A DNA stretch of 55,728 nucleotides from Bacteroidota bacterium. Lineage in GTDB: Bacteria > Bacteroidota > Bacteroidia > UKL13-3. Shown one piece after another: positions 34,495 through 43,552 of the stretch; position 1 is the first letter of the stretch, and each line of letters starts with the position of its first letter. The stretch lies in assembly GCA_027484685.1 (NCBI GenBank), contig JAIXSO010000009.1, forward strand, positions 1 through 55,728, written 5' to 3'. Made by a program: the position numbers and the translations under genes. The notes under the pieces were generated by a model, which was not told where the DNA came from, searched no databases, and worked only from the letters and a program-made list of their open reading frames with translations.

Positions 34495-35284
34495 TGAAAT
34501 AATAGAAAGCGGAATTTTAGAAAGTTATGCATTAGGATTGTGTAACGATTCTGAAAAACTCGAAGTTGAAAAACTTTGTGCTGACAATGCTTTGCTAAAA
34601 GCTGAACTCGAATCTATACAAAAGGCACTTGATTTATTTGGTGAATTGCACAAAGTGCAACCAAAACCAGAGGTTAAAAACAATATTTTTGCTCAATTAA
34701 ATATAAAGGAACCTAATAAAATAGATACACAAGTTGTTCAATTACAGCCTAAAAAGTTTAATTATGCCGTTGCTGCATCGCTGGCATTATTTGGTATAAG
34801 TTTATTGGCCAATATTGTTATTTACTTAAAATACCAATCGGCTAACGAGCAGGTATTAGCCCTGAGTAGTAAAAATACTCAAATGGCCGAAAGCCTTAAA
34901 AGCAATAAGGTTAAATTGGAAACAATTAATACTGAGTTGGCTTTTATAAGCAGTGTAGAAACCACTAAAATTCCTTTAAAAGGTGTTTCTAAATCGCCAG
35001 AAAGTTTGGTAATGATTTATTGGAACAAACAAACCAAAGAAGTTTATGCTGAAGTTAAAAACTTACCACAGGCTACTGAAGGTTTGCAATATCAACTTTG
35101 GGCCATAGTAGATGGAAAACCTGTTGATGCTGGTGTAATTGCTAAGAATAGCTCAGATTCGGTATTGTTAAAAATGAACAATTTTGAAACGGCCCAAGCC
35201 TTTGCTATAACTTTAGAAAAAGAAGGCGGAAGCCCAAGTCCAACACTTACAGAAATGTATGTTATGGGATCTGTTGGAAGCTAA
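34484..35284 (+). CDS. Anti-sigma factor, RskA-like
   Basis: A 266-residue membrane protein. An N-terminal cytoplasmic sigma-binding region (1-90, with acidic helices) is followed by one membrane helix at about residues 98-116 (AVAASLALFGISLLANIVIY), a coiled coil, and a periplasmic RskA-type domain (VMIYWNKQTKEVYAEVKNL, YQLWAIVDGKPVDAGVI). It should hold the ECF sigma factor inactive until a cell-envelope signal arrives. It starts inside the sigma gene (11-base overlap), which keeps their amounts linked. Confidence 0.9.
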   Translation: MSNSEIIESGILESYALGLCNDSEKLEVEKLCADNALLKAELESIQKALDLFGELHKVQPKPEVKNNIFAQLNIKEPNKIDTQVVQLQPKKFNYAVAASLALFGISLLANIVIYLKYQSANEQVLALSSKNTQMAESLKSNKVKLETINTELAFISSVETTKIPLKGVSKSPESLVMIYWNKQTKEVYAEVKNLPQATEGLQYQLWAIVDGKPVDAGVIAKNSSDSVLLKMNNFETAQAFAITLEKEGGSPSPTLTEMYVMGSVGS

Positions 35285-35303
35285 TTATTTAAAATAAGAA
35301 ATT

Positions 35304-35337
35304 AAGAAAGCCGATTTTTTAAAAAATCGGCTTTCTT
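35304..35337. terminator. Bidirectional terminator between anti-sigma gene and lipoprotein gene
   Basis: Perfect 17-bp stem AAGAAAGCCGATTTTTT / AAAAAATCGGCTTTCTT, used by the two converging genes. Confidence 0.9.
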
Positions 35338-35339
35338 GT

Positions 35340-35732
35340 TTAATTTAAGGTTGCTTTTGATAAAGATGTTTCGGCCTTATTTCCAGTACCTTTAATAAAG
35401 TAGAAACCAACAAAATTGCCATTTGCATAAATTTTGGTTTCTATGGTAAAACTATCAGTTGGGTTAATGCCACTTGAAGTAGCCGATAATTCTAAAGCAC
35501 GAGGTTTTGAAGCTTTATTATTAAATGAAACTTGCCAGCCTGTAGTTTGATTAGTAACAGATACCTTTTGATTGTTCTCGTCTAAATAATAGCCACTCCA
35601 GTTTTGTGCATTAGTGGTATTAACTACATATCTAATACTGTCAGTAGTATTGTTATTGTTGGTTGTTGAACTTTCTTTACTACAAGCCCAGAAGCAACTT
35701 GCAATAATCAATAGTGCAATAATTTTTTTCAT
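35340..35732 (-). CDS. Small lipoprotein
   Basis: A 130-residue protein from ATG 35732 (MKKIIALLIIASCFWACSKES), with lipobox FWAC. An earlier start at 35756 would only add eight residues to the signal. The mature part is one beta-sandwich: an Asn-rich linker, then RYVVNTTNAQNWSGYYLD and a C-terminal GNFVGFYFIKG. No exact family is recognised. It resembles small MmpS-like envelope domains found widely in Bacteroidota. Probable outer-membrane anchored protein of unknown role. Confidence 0.7.
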   Translation of the reverse strand: MKKIIALLIIASCFWACSKESSTTNNNNTTDSIRYVVNTTNAQNWSGYYLDENNQKVSVTNQTTGWQVSFNNKASKPRALELSATSSGINPTDSFTIETKIYANGNFVGFYFIKGTGNKAETSLSKATLN

Positions 35733-35848
35733 ACAAAGTTTTGTTTTACCTAGCAATATTAAGAAACCAGCGTAAAAATATTTTCAAAACAAATTCACAA
35801 AATAGTTCGTTTCAATATTGAATAACAACAAATTAATACACTAAAAAC

Positions 35849-36556
35849 ATGAGTTTTTTAACAGCAGAATGGAACGATTTACTAATGATTAATTATAAAA
35901 TTGAACCTAAAATATTAGAAAAATACGTTCCTGTTGGAACAGAGTTAGATTTGTGGAACAATAACTGTTATGTGAGTTTAATAGGTTTTATGTTCGAAAA
36001 TGTAAAAATGTTAGGTGTAAAAGTTCCGTTTCATGTAAATTTTGAAGAAGTAAATTTAAGGTTTTATGTAAAAAAACTAGAGGATGGAAAATGGAAAAGG
36101 GGTGTGGTTTTTATAAAAGAAATTGTACCCAAATTTGCCATTTCGTGGGTGGCTAATTTATTGTATAACGAGCACTATGAAACAAGGCCAATGAACCATA
36201 AAAATGAAAAGTCGCAGTTAAGTAACTCCTTTTCATACAAATGGAAAAAAGGAAATAAGTGGCACGAAATTGCAGCGCAAACAGCTACTGAAATATTGCC
36301 AATAGAAACAGGTTCGGAAGCAGAATTTATAACCGAACATTATTTTGGTTATACCAAATACAATGAGGTAAAAACCATTGAATACGAAGTAACTCATCCA
36401 AAGTGGAATCAATATAAACTGATAGATTATAAAGTGGATGTTGATTTTGTTTCGGTTTATGGAAATGATTTTGCATTTTTACAAAACCAAAAACCTGATT
36501 CGGCTTTTGTGGCTATTGGTTCGCCCATAACCATTGAACCTAAAAAAACTTTTTGA
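35849..36556 (+). CDS. DUF2071 (YqjF-like) family protein
   Basis: A 235-residue protein. The DUF2071 pattern is clear: WNDLLMINYKIEPKILEKYVP, LDLWNNNCYVSLIGFMFENV, and NFEEVNLRFYVKK with a following EIVPK. This family has no established function. It appears cytosolic. Its stop lies four bases before the start of the OmpA-like gene, suggesting an operon with the following two genes. Confidence 0.88.
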   Translation: MSFLTAEWNDLLMINYKIEPKILEKYVPVGTELDLWNNNCYVSLIGFMFENVKMLGVKVPFHVNFEEVNLRFYVKKLEDGKWKRGVVFIKEIVPKFAISWVANLLYNEHYETRPMNHKNEKSQLSNSFSYKWKKGNKWHEIAAQTATEILPIETGSEAEFITEHYFGYTKYNEVKTIEYEVTHPKWNQYKLIDYKVDVDFVSVYGNDFAFLQNQKPDSAFVAIGSPITIEPKKTF

Positions 36557-36560
36557 TGAA

Positions 36561-37340
36561 ATGAACTTAAGACTTTTATTTGTTTGTATATCAATGTGTT
36601 TGGTGTTAAGCTCCAAAGCACAATTTTATGCAGATTCTATTCCTGATTTTTCATTAGAAACTGCCAAAAACCTGGCTAAAAAAGGACGTTTGGTAATTGT
36701 AGAAGAATTTGAAGATTTTAGGTATTCAAAATGCGCAATAGCAGTTGCAAAAGAATTGGGATTTAAAATTGTTGGTAATCCAGAAAATGGTTCATGTTCA
36801 CCAAATTATGATATTTTAGCAGATATAGAAGCATTTAATGTTTTTATGAATCAAAGGTTGGTAGAAAAACTTGGTGAAACTTGGAGAGATAGATTTGATT
36901 CATCTGTTTTGAAATGTGTTGGGAATTTCTGCTGTACTACAGCTGATTTAGATTCATTTTTTGGTAGAGTAGAGGCTTTTCCAGACTTTTTATTTGATTA
37001 TAAAAGTTCGATGTTAAACGAAGCCCAAAAATGCATTATTACCAATACATTATTAGATATAATGAATACCTATCCGAAGTTTGTTTTTAAAATAGATGGA
37101 GCATCCTCGTTTGATGAAAAAGATGTTTCAGGAAAATTGGCATTGAATAGAGCTTTGGTAATTAAGCAATTTCTTGTTTCTAAAGGAATAAATCCGAAAA
37201 GGTTAATTACTGTTTCTTCTGGTACCAAAAGAAATATTTTTAAAAGAGAACCAAGAGCTAAATGCAGTTTTCAAAGAAGAAACAGAAGTGTAACAATATC
37301 TTTTGTGTCAAATGATTTTCAGATAAATAAAACAAAATGA
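36561..37340 (+). CDS. Secreted OmpA-like domain protein
   Basis: About 259 residues from ATG 36561 (MNLRLLFVCISMCLVLSSKAQ), which has the better signal peptide than an upstream in-frame start at 36534. Six cysteines lie between residues 55 and 145 (KCAIA, GSCSPN, KCVGNFCCT). The last 110 residues resemble an OmpA C-terminal peptidoglycan-binding domain (NRALVIKQFLVSKGINPKRL), although some usual positions differ. It overlaps the membrane HEFGH gene by four bases. Probable periplasmic function. Confidence 0.65.
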   Translation: MNLRLLFVCISMCLVLSSKAQFYADSIPDFSLETAKNLAKKGRLVIVEEFEDFRYSKCAIAVAKELGFKIVGNPENGSCSPNYDILADIEAFNVFMNQRLVEKLGETWRDRFDSSVLKCVGNFCCTTADLDSFFGRVEAFPDFLFDYKSSMLNEAQKCIITNTLLDIMNTYPKFVFKIDGASSFDEKDVSGKLALNRALVIKQFLVSKGINPKRLITVSSGTKRNIFKREPRAKCSFQRRNRSVTISFVSNDFQINKTK

Positions 37341-38044
37341 ACCTAAGACTTTTCCTTTTTTTAGCGGTTGGCTTTATGTTTTTTACCGTTTTTGGAACAT
37401 TGTCGCACGAGTTTGGGCACTTTGCTGTTGCAAGGTTTTTGGGCTATCCTGCCAAAATAAGTTATGGAAGCACTTATAATTCTGATGCCAACATTCGTGC
37501 TCAATATGATTCCATCATGAAAAAATATGAAAAGGAATATAAAGCAGATTTAGCTTATCTGGGCAAGGAGAGATTTGAATTAGAAGTTTCAAAATTTAAA
37601 GCAAATCATATATTTATCATTCTTGGAGGCCCGGTTCAAACATTGCTTACAAGTATTATAGCTTTCATACTAATTTTGATAAACATTGAAGCATTTAGGA
37701 ACCAAAATAATTTGAGTTTTAGCAAATGGCTTTTGGTTTTTTTTGCTTTGTTTAGTTTAAGGCAACCTGCAAATTTGTTTACAGGAATAATAGGGTATTT
37801 AATTACGGGTAAGTTTTCAAATGCTAACGATGAAGCCAAAATTGATTTTCTTTTAGCACTTCCACCATTTACCAGTTCTGTTCTTACAAGCCTATTGGGT
37901 TTGAGTATTTTTGCTTTTATATATTTTAAAATTATTCCAAAACGGGTTAGGATTACCTTTGTTGCTGCGGGTTTGGTAGGGTGTGTGTTGGGCTTTTATT
38001 GGTGGTTTTATGTTTTGGGTCCAGTTATTTTACCTGGTTTATAA
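37337..38044 (+). CDS. Membrane HEFGH protein, site-2-protease-like
   Basis: A 235-residue inner membrane protein. A membrane helix leads directly into HEFGHFAVARFLGYPAKI, the HExxH site of M50-type intramembrane proteases at about residues 25-29. Another NPDG-like motif usual in M50 is not clear; a GGPVQTLLTSI stretch at about 98-108 may replace it. Five or six membrane helices follow. It may be an unusual M50 relative, not a proven protease. The start overlaps the OmpA-like gene by four bases (ATGA). Confidence 0.7.
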   Translation: MNLRLFLFLAVGFMFFTVFGTLSHEFGHFAVARFLGYPAKISYGSTYNSDANIRAQYDSIMKKYEKEYKADLAYLGKERFELEVSKFKANHIFIILGGPVQTLLTSIIAFILILINIEAFRNQNNLSFSKWLLVFFALFSLRQPANLFTGIIGYLITGKFSNANDEAKIDFLLALPPFTSSVLTSLLGLSIFAFIYFKIIPKRVRITFVAAGLVGCVLGFYWWFYVLGPVILPGL

Positions 38045-38121
38045 TTACTAAAAGTTTTAAAAAGCTATTTTTCAATCCAACTATAAGCGTTATTTAATTG
38101 TCATTTATTTAATAGTAATAT

Positions 38122-38212
38122 TTACTATTGCAATGCTTTAAAAACCCTTATTATGCCGCTTTTATAGGCTAGAGCTAGGGTGTTTTATAAGGCGGCATTT
38201 ACCATTGTAATG
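38122..38212. repeat. Structured intergenic element with inverted and direct repeats
   Basis: TTACTATTGCAATG (38122-38135) and TTACCATTGTAATG (38199-38212) bracket a hairpin whose arms include ATGCCGC (38153-38159) and GCGGCAT (38192-38198), with a pyrimidine-purine loop containing the palindrome CTAGAGCTAG. It lies in the 243-base gap before the PorE-like gene. It could be a small mobile or palindromic element, or a structured RNA leader. Confidence 0.5.
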
Positions 38213-38253
38213 TATAAAATAGCTTACAACTATTTTATAAATACAATTGGTGT

Positions 38254-38261
38254 TATATTTG
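38254..38261 (+). promoter_or_regulatory. -7 promoter box of PorE-like gene
   Basis: TATATTTG, 26 bases before the ATG, a full match to TAnnTTTG. No clear -33 element. Confidence 0.5.
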
Positions 38262-38287
38262 AAGTTTAAGTTCAATTTTGTAAAACA

Positions 38288-40231
38288 ATGAAAATCCAAT
38301 CTTGTATCTATATTTTTTTGTTGCTGTTTGTTTCTCAAAAATTATCAGCACAGCAAAATCCACCGCCTTATCAGTATGAGTTGGACAAGGCAAATGCTGC
38401 CTATAATGCCAAAAAGTATAATACCGCTGCGGGTTTGTATAAAAAGGTTTATCCTAAAATAAAAGATGCCGAGTTAAAGCAAAAGGTGCTTTTTTATATA
38501 GCTGAAAGTTATCGTTTTGGAAATAATTATGTACAAGCCATTAAGTGGTTTGAAGACGTGTTGAATTCAAAATATCCTGACCCAATTGTATTATACAGTT
38601 ATGGTAATTTGCTAAAGTATTTTGAAAAATATGATGACGCTAACCGAACTTTTAGCGATTATTTGTTTGAAGTACCTGAGGATGAAAAAGGAAAAGTTGC
38701 CCAAAAATCGTGCGCTTTGGCGCAACAATGGAAGGCCAATCCGCTTAAGTTTAATGTAAATAATGTAAAAGAATGGAATACTGAGTTTAGCGATTATGCG
38801 CCTTTTTACAGCAATGGAAAAATGTTTTGGACATCGAGCAGAAAAGAAAGTACAGGTAGTTTAATATTTGAATGGACTGGCCAAAAAATGTGCGATATTT
38901 TTGAAGCTAATTACGATAATGCTTATGGCAAACCAACAAATGTGCTAGGTAAAGTAAATACTAATTATAACGATGGTGTAGCTTGTTTGGATTCAACCCA
39001 AAATACCATGTATTTTACGCAGTGCAATGGCACAGACGGTAAAGGAATTAATTGTAAAATATATGTAAGCTACAAACAAAATAATGTGTGGGGTGAACCA
39101 AGTTTATTGCCTTTTAATTCTGATAGTTTTAGTTGCGGCCAACCAAGTTTAAGTGCTGATGGTAAGCAATTATATTTTGCAAGCGACATGCCTGGAGGTT
39201 TTGGCGAAAAAGATATTTATGTAAGTAATTTTGATGAAGTAAAAGCAGTTTGGCAAACGCCCAAAAACCTTGGTGCTGTGGTAAATACTTTTGACGATGA
39301 TATGTTTCCATACATAAGTGAAAGCAATGAGTTGTATTATTCTACCAAAGGCAAAACGGGTTTAGGAGGATTAGATATTTTTAAAACACAAGATTCTGTT
39401 AACACTTACAAGGTGCCACAAAATTTGCAATATCCCATTAACAGTGGGGGAGACGATTTTGGAATAACATTTTTACCCAAACATTTGCAAAAACCGGATG
39501 CACCCATTGCGTTTTTTACATCAAATAGAATGGATGGATTAGGCGATGATGATATTTACAGCATAACAGTAAAACCATTTGTGTTTTTGGTAAAAGGGAA
39601 AGTTTTGGAACGCGAAACCAATTCGCCAATTAGCAAAAGTTTGGTTACTGTAACGAACAATAATGGTAAAAATATTTTTACCGTAAATACTACCGATAAA
39701 GGGGAGTTCAGTGGAGAAATTCCATTAAATACATTGCAAACACTATTAGCTAACAAAAGCGGTTATTTTGCAAGCACTCCAGTAGAAATTTCGAGTATGG
39801 GTATGCAAAAGGACTCGGTGGTGGAGTTAACTATTTATTTGGATGCGATTCCTGCGCCTGAGGTTGATTTTACCTTGCAAGGCATTTTATACGATTTAGA
39901 TAAATACGATTTGCGCCCTGAGTCGAAAGTGGTTTTAGATTCGTTGGCCATTATTTTAAAAAATAACCCGACTATTACTGTTGAAATTGGTTCGCATACC
40001 GATAGCCGCGCACCTGCTGATTACAATTTAGAATTATCGAAAAAACGCGCGCAAAGCTGTTTAACATATCTCATTAGTAAAGGAATTGCCAAAGACAGAA
40101 TGGTGGCAGTTGGTTATGGTGAAACCAAATTATTAAACGATTGCAGCGATGGAATTGATTGCAGCGAAGCTGAACACCAAGTAAATAGACGCACTACTTT
40201 CAGGGTTTTAAAAACCGATTACAAACGATAA
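38288..40231 (+). CDS. OmpA family protein with TPR, PD40 propeller and CarboxypepD_reg domain (PorE-like)
   Basis: A 647-residue lipid-free secreted protein: signal peptide (1-21, ending LSAQ), TPR-like helices (25-145), a WD40/PD40 beta-propeller (about 150-425; repeats such as LYFASDMPGGFGEKDIYVS), a carboxypeptidase-regulatory domain (about 435-520), and a complete OmpA C-terminal domain with GSHTDSRAPADYNLELSKKRA and VGYGETK (about 575-640). This order is that of PorE, the peptidoglycan-linked subunit of T9SS, but several paralogues share it in this phylum. The window also has T9SS substrates, supporting but not proving the assignment. Confidence 0.85.
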   Translation: MKIQSCIYIFLLLFVSQKLSAQQNPPPYQYELDKANAAYNAKKYNTAAGLYKKVYPKIKDAELKQKVLFYIAESYRFGNNYVQAIKWFEDVLNSKYPDPIVLYSYGNLLKYFEKYDDANRTFSDYLFEVPEDEKGKVAQKSCALAQQWKANPLKFNVNNVKEWNTEFSDYAPFYSNGKMFWTSSRKESTGSLIFEWTGQKMCDIFEANYDNAYGKPTNVLGKVNTNYNDGVACLDSTQNTMYFTQCNGTDGKGINCKIYVSYKQNNVWGEPSLLPFNSDSFSCGQPSLSADGKQLYFASDMPGGFGEKDIYVSNFDEVKAVWQTPKNLGAVVNTFDDDMFPYISESNELYYSTKGKTGLGGLDIFKTQDSVNTYKVPQNLQYPINSGGDDFGITFLPKHLQKPDAPIAFFTSNRMDGLGDDDIYSITVKPFVFLVKGKVLERETNSPISKSLVTVTNNNGKNIFTVNTTDKGEFSGEIPLNTLQTLLANKSGYFASTPVEISSMGMQKDSVVELTIYLDAIPAPEVDFTLQGILYDLDKYDLRPESKVVLDSLAIILKNNPTITVEIGSHTDSRAPADYNLELSKKRAQSCLTYLISKGIAKDRMVAVGYGETKLLNDCSDGIDCSEAEHQVNRRTTFRVLKTDYKR

Positions 40232-40241
40232 ATAGAAAAAT

Positions 40242-40811
40242 ATGGAAAGCATTGAGCCACACTACTTATGGCGCGATATGTATAAAAGTGAAGACGATAA
40301 AAATTCGCCTTTTTATGAACGAGAATACAGCGAGTTTGATTTTACCAATCAAATATATAATTACTTAATCCACCCGCAGTGGGACGATTTTGGAACGCCA
40401 ACTTTGTATGTAAAAATAATTTTTGCAGATTATAACAAAGGTTTTCTAGTAGCAGAATTATTGGGCGAATGGAACGATGCTTTGCATAACGATATTATGT
40501 TTTTAAAGCGTGATGTAATGGAAGTTTTTAACGCAGCCGGAATCGATAAATTTATATTGATTGGCGAAAATGTTTTGAATTTTCATGCTAGTGATGATAG
40601 TTATTACGAAGAATGGTTTCAAGATATTGAAGATGAAGGTTGGATTGTGGCGTTAAATTTTCAAGAACATGTGCTTGATGAAATGAAACATGCCAATATT
40701 GATTATTACCTTAATTTTGGTGGTGAGTTTGATACTATGCCTTGGCGAACATTAAGTCCATTTCAGCTATACCAGCGTATAAAAGAAATTATTGGAAGAA
40801 GGCTTAATTAG
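40242..40811 (+). CDS. Conserved hypothetical protein
   Basis: A 189-residue acidic cytosolic protein starting 10 bases after the PorE-like gene and probably co-transcribed. Aromatic-rich segments (HYLWRDMYKSEDDKNSPFYERE; YYEEWFQDIEDEGWIVALN) and a PWRTLSPFQLYQRIKEII end are visible. There is no signal peptide and no recognised domain. The strong conservation-like composition suggests a real gene, but the role is unknown. Confidence 0.75.
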   Translation: MESIEPHYLWRDMYKSEDDKNSPFYEREYSEFDFTNQIYNYLIHPQWDDFGTPTLYVKIIFADYNKGFLVAELLGEWNDALHNDIMFLKRDVMEVFNAAGIDKFILIGENVLNFHASDDSYYEEWFQDIEDEGWIVALNFQEHVLDEMKHANIDYYLNFGGEFDTMPWRTLSPFQLYQRIKEIIGRRLN

Positions 40812-41082
40812 TGTTTGGCGAATAGTCGATGGACCATAGACCATGGTTAAAAATTAGGGCTAATGTCAAATTTACCCAAAAACAGGGTTATGCTGTAAGC
40901 ATCTTCCTTGTTTGGTTAACCAATATTCCATTATCTTAAAAACTTTGTGTTTTTTAGCTTTGACCATTTCCCCGCAGATTAAAATCTCAAATGAAATGAA
41001 AACTGGCAAAAACAATTCAACAATATAGCCATCCTACCATCTAATCAACAAATCTCCAAATCAAAAATCAATAAATAAGTAA
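40812..41082. other. Intergenic region with degenerate repeat
   Basis: Gap of 271 bases. A block at 40823-40856 (CATAGACCATGG with flanking GATGGACC) has a degenerate relative at 42065-42111, after the EamA gene. No coding frame or strong promoter is seen. Confidence 0.5.
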
Positions 41083-42057
41083 ATGAATCAAACAACAGGA
41101 ATAATAGCAGCATTGATAACTTTAACTGGTTGGACAATTGGAACGTTTTCGTTTACCAAAGCATCTAAACTGTATGCGCCAGTTTCGGTTAATAGGGTGC
41201 GTTTGCTTTACGCCTGCATTTTGTTAAGTGTAATTACTTGTGTAGTTATTTCGTTTAGCCATGTTTCCCAATTAGCCATTTTTGAGTTATTTAGTGGTCC
41301 GCTTCCAATGCATTGGGTTTGGTTAGGTGTTTCGGGCATTATTGGTTTAAGTATTGGCGATCATTTTGCTTTTACAGCTTTTAAAATATTAGGCAGCAGC
41401 CGAACCAGTTTGTTTAACTCTTTTGCGCCAGCAGCAGCTTTAATTGGTGGCGTGCTTATGCTTGGCGAAAGCATTAATATAATTGGCATTTTTGGAATGC
41501 TTATTTCCATAGCAGGAATAGCTTGGTTTATAAAAAGCAATGCCCATAACAATGAAGTTTTAGATAAAAAACACGTAACCAAAGGAATAATTTTTGCCAT
41601 ATTAGGTGCAGTTTGCCAAGGAGTTGGGTTGGTATTTGCTAAAAAAGGTTTGGTTTTACAAAATGCCAGTGGTGAATTACTTTCGCCCATACATGCCACT
41701 TGGATTAGGCTTTTTATAGGAACCATTTTTATTTATGCCATGGGCATTTTTAAAGTAAATGTTTGGAAAGAGTTTAAAGAAATTAGCACTACTAAATTGT
41801 ATTTTAAACCCATCATTATTGGAACTGTATTTGGGCCTGTAATGGGAGTAAGCATGTCGCTTTTTGCGGCAAGTAATATGGATGTATCGTTAGCGCAAAC
41901 CATTTTTTCGTTTTTGCCTATAACAGTAATAGTATCAGCGCATTTTATGGGCAAAGAAAAAATTAAACTAGAGTCCATTTTTGCAGCATTGTTAAGTTTG
42001 GTTGGTGTCTTTGTTCTGATGTGGCGAGTGGAGATTTTGGAATTAGTTGTCGGTTGA
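41083..42057 (+). CDS. EamA-family (DMT superfamily) transporter
   Basis: A 324-residue inner membrane protein with about ten hydrophobic helices. Two EamA repeats are visible, about residues 5-150 and 165-320, the first with GLSIGDHFAFTAFKILGSSRTSLFNSFAPA and the second with FGPVMGVSMSLFAASNMDVSLA. The inner SIGD segment is a common DMT feature. These proteins export or import small metabolites; the substrate is not evident. Monocistronic in this window. Confidence 0.88.
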   Translation: MNQTTGIIAALITLTGWTIGTFSFTKASKLYAPVSVNRVRLLYACILLSVITCVVISFSHVSQLAIFELFSGPLPMHWVWLGVSGIIGLSIGDHFAFTAFKILGSSRTSLFNSFAPAAALIGGVLMLGESINIIGIFGMLISIAGIAWFIKSNAHNNEVLDKKHVTKGIIFAILGAVCQGVGLVFAKKGLVLQNASGELLSPIHATWIRLFIGTIFIYAMGIFKVNVWKEFKEISTTKLYFKPIIIGTVFGPVMGVSMSLFAASNMDVSLAQTIFSFLPITVIVSAHFMGKEKIKLESIFAALLSLVGVFVLMWRVEILELVVG

Positions 42058-42182
42058 TAGTTGACAGTTGATGGACAATGGTTCATAGACCATGGAGCAG
42101 TTGAAAATTAGTTTTGGAGTTGGGAACTGTTCAAAGAACTGTTTTACAGCAAGTTATTTTAACTAAAGAATTAAGATTATAT

Positions 42183-42671
42183 ATGAAAAAGGGAGTACAA
42201 ATATTTTTTATCTCGCTTTTTTTAGTTGGCTGTTATAGAATGTCAGAAAAGAAAGAGGTTGTTCATGAAAAAGAAACAGTTGCACCTGTTAAAAAGGTAG
42301 GAGATACCCTTTTTGCAGTAATACAAAATCCTAAAAAAAAGCCAGTTTCTTTATCAAAACAAGAGTTGGCTAAAATTGATTCTATTTTGGTTTTAAGTGT
42401 TGCTGCTTATAATAAACAAGTAAAAATGGATAAGTTAGGTGAGTATTGGTTAATTGATTTAAAAGAATACAAACGGCAGTATTTTCCTAGTTATAATAAA
42501 AAAGGACAGAAAATTATTTGGATTGGATGTTTTTGTCAAGACTTTGGATTGGATTGGACTAAAGTGGAAATTAATTCTAAAGTTCTTGGTGGAGGAAAAT
42601 GTCATTTTCATTTAGAGTTAAATCTTAATACAAGTAAATATTCAGAATTAAAGACTAATTTTTTGTGCTAG
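42183..42671 (+). CDS. Hypothetical lipoprotein
   Basis: A 162-residue protein starting at ATG 42183 (MKKGVQIFFISLFLVGCYRM), with lipobox FLVGC. The mature part has Lys-rich segments and ends with two cysteine-containing stretches (IWIGCFCQDFGLDW; GGGKCHFHLELN). An earlier in-frame start at 42114 would prepend a non-signal stretch overlapping the repeat. No family is recognised. Probably envelope-associated. Confidence 0.65.
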   Translation: MKKGVQIFFISLFLVGCYRMSEKKEVVHEKETVAPVKKVGDTLFAVIQNPKKKPVSLSKQELAKIDSILVLSVAAYNKQVKMDKLGEYWLIDLKEYKRQYFPSYNKKGQKIIWIGCFCQDFGLDWTKVEINSKVLGGGKCHFHLELNLNTSKYSELKTNFLC

Positions 42672-42779
42672 GAGGACAGGTAACAGATTTGTTTGAATAG
42701 TTATACAAAAAATAAAGGATTTGGGGTAAAGCAACCATAAAGTTATATTTTCTCCAATCTCATTTTGAATTCCTTTTCA

Positions 42780-43268
42780 CTAACCTTTATCCACTTCTAT
42801 GTTGGTTTCTGTTTGGTTTAAAATAATTGTATCGTTCACTTCTGTGTGCCTTATTTTTCCGCCTAAATAGCCTGTGCGGGCTACTAATATAAAACTGAAA
42901 ACGGATATAAATAATATAATAAATGCAGTGGCAGTGGTGTAAATTGATTTTTTAAAGGTAAGGTAAACGCCAATTATGGAAGCTGTTCCTAAAACAATTA
43001 AGGAAATTAAAGTAACAGTGGCTGAATCTTCATGTATTTTAATACTTTCTTCCACTACACCTTGAATTTTTTCCACTACTTCTTCGGCTCCTTCGCCCGT
43101 TAAATAAGCTACCGCTGCTCCAATAGCCGAAAGTATAAAAACATAATAAGCCGCTATTTTGGTTTGATCGCTTTTTACACCAACGCCATGCAAAAGCACC
43201 AATGCGCCTAACATGGAACCAAATATTGGAAGATGGGTGATGAGTAAATGAATATGTGTTTGGTTCAT
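42780..43268 (-). CDS. DUF2231-like membrane protein
   Basis: A 162-residue protein with four to five membrane helices. It opens with THIHLLITHLPIFGSMLGALVLLHG, where the HxxxTHxPI pattern with histidines in the first helix matches DUF2231 and could bind a metal or haem. A second feature is LTGEGAEEVVEK between helices. Function unknown. The gene stands alone between the lipoprotein gene and a repeat-like gap. Confidence 0.8.
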   Translation of the reverse strand: MNQTHIHLLITHLPIFGSMLGALVLLHGVGVKSDQTKIAAYYVFILSAIGAAVAYLTGEGAEEVVEKIQGVVEESIKIHEDSATVTLISLIVLGTASIIGVYLTFKKSIYTTATAFIILFISVFSFILVARTGYLGGKIRHTEVNDTIILNQTETNIEVDKG

Positions 43269-43552
43269 GTTAGTATAAATATTCTTTAGTAAAATTTAAA
43301 ATGTATTTCTTCTTTCTTTTTCCTTAGATACTTCGGCTTCGCTCAGCATAAATTCCAAAGAAACAATCCCGCTTTGCGGGATAAGGCAAAAAAATGCTTC
43401 CACGCGCAGGCTTGGGCTGGCCCGCTTTTTTGCCGACCCAACGCACCGCGTTAATGGAATATTGGTTTTTATATTAAGGTTCTTTCTTTTTATTTCACAA
43501 TTTTAATATGCTGACCTGCATTATGAATTTTCTCGAATAAAAGTTTAAATGT
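43269..43552. other. Intergenic repeat-like island of higher GC
   Basis: 284 bases without a gene. A stretch around 43330-43460 is richer in G and C than the flanks: an ACTTCGGCTTCGCTCAGC segment, then a hairpin ATCCCGC-TTT-GCGGGAT (43366-43382), then GCCGACCCAACGCACCGCG. No ORF is supported. It looks like an interspersed repeat rather than a gene. Confidence 0.5.
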
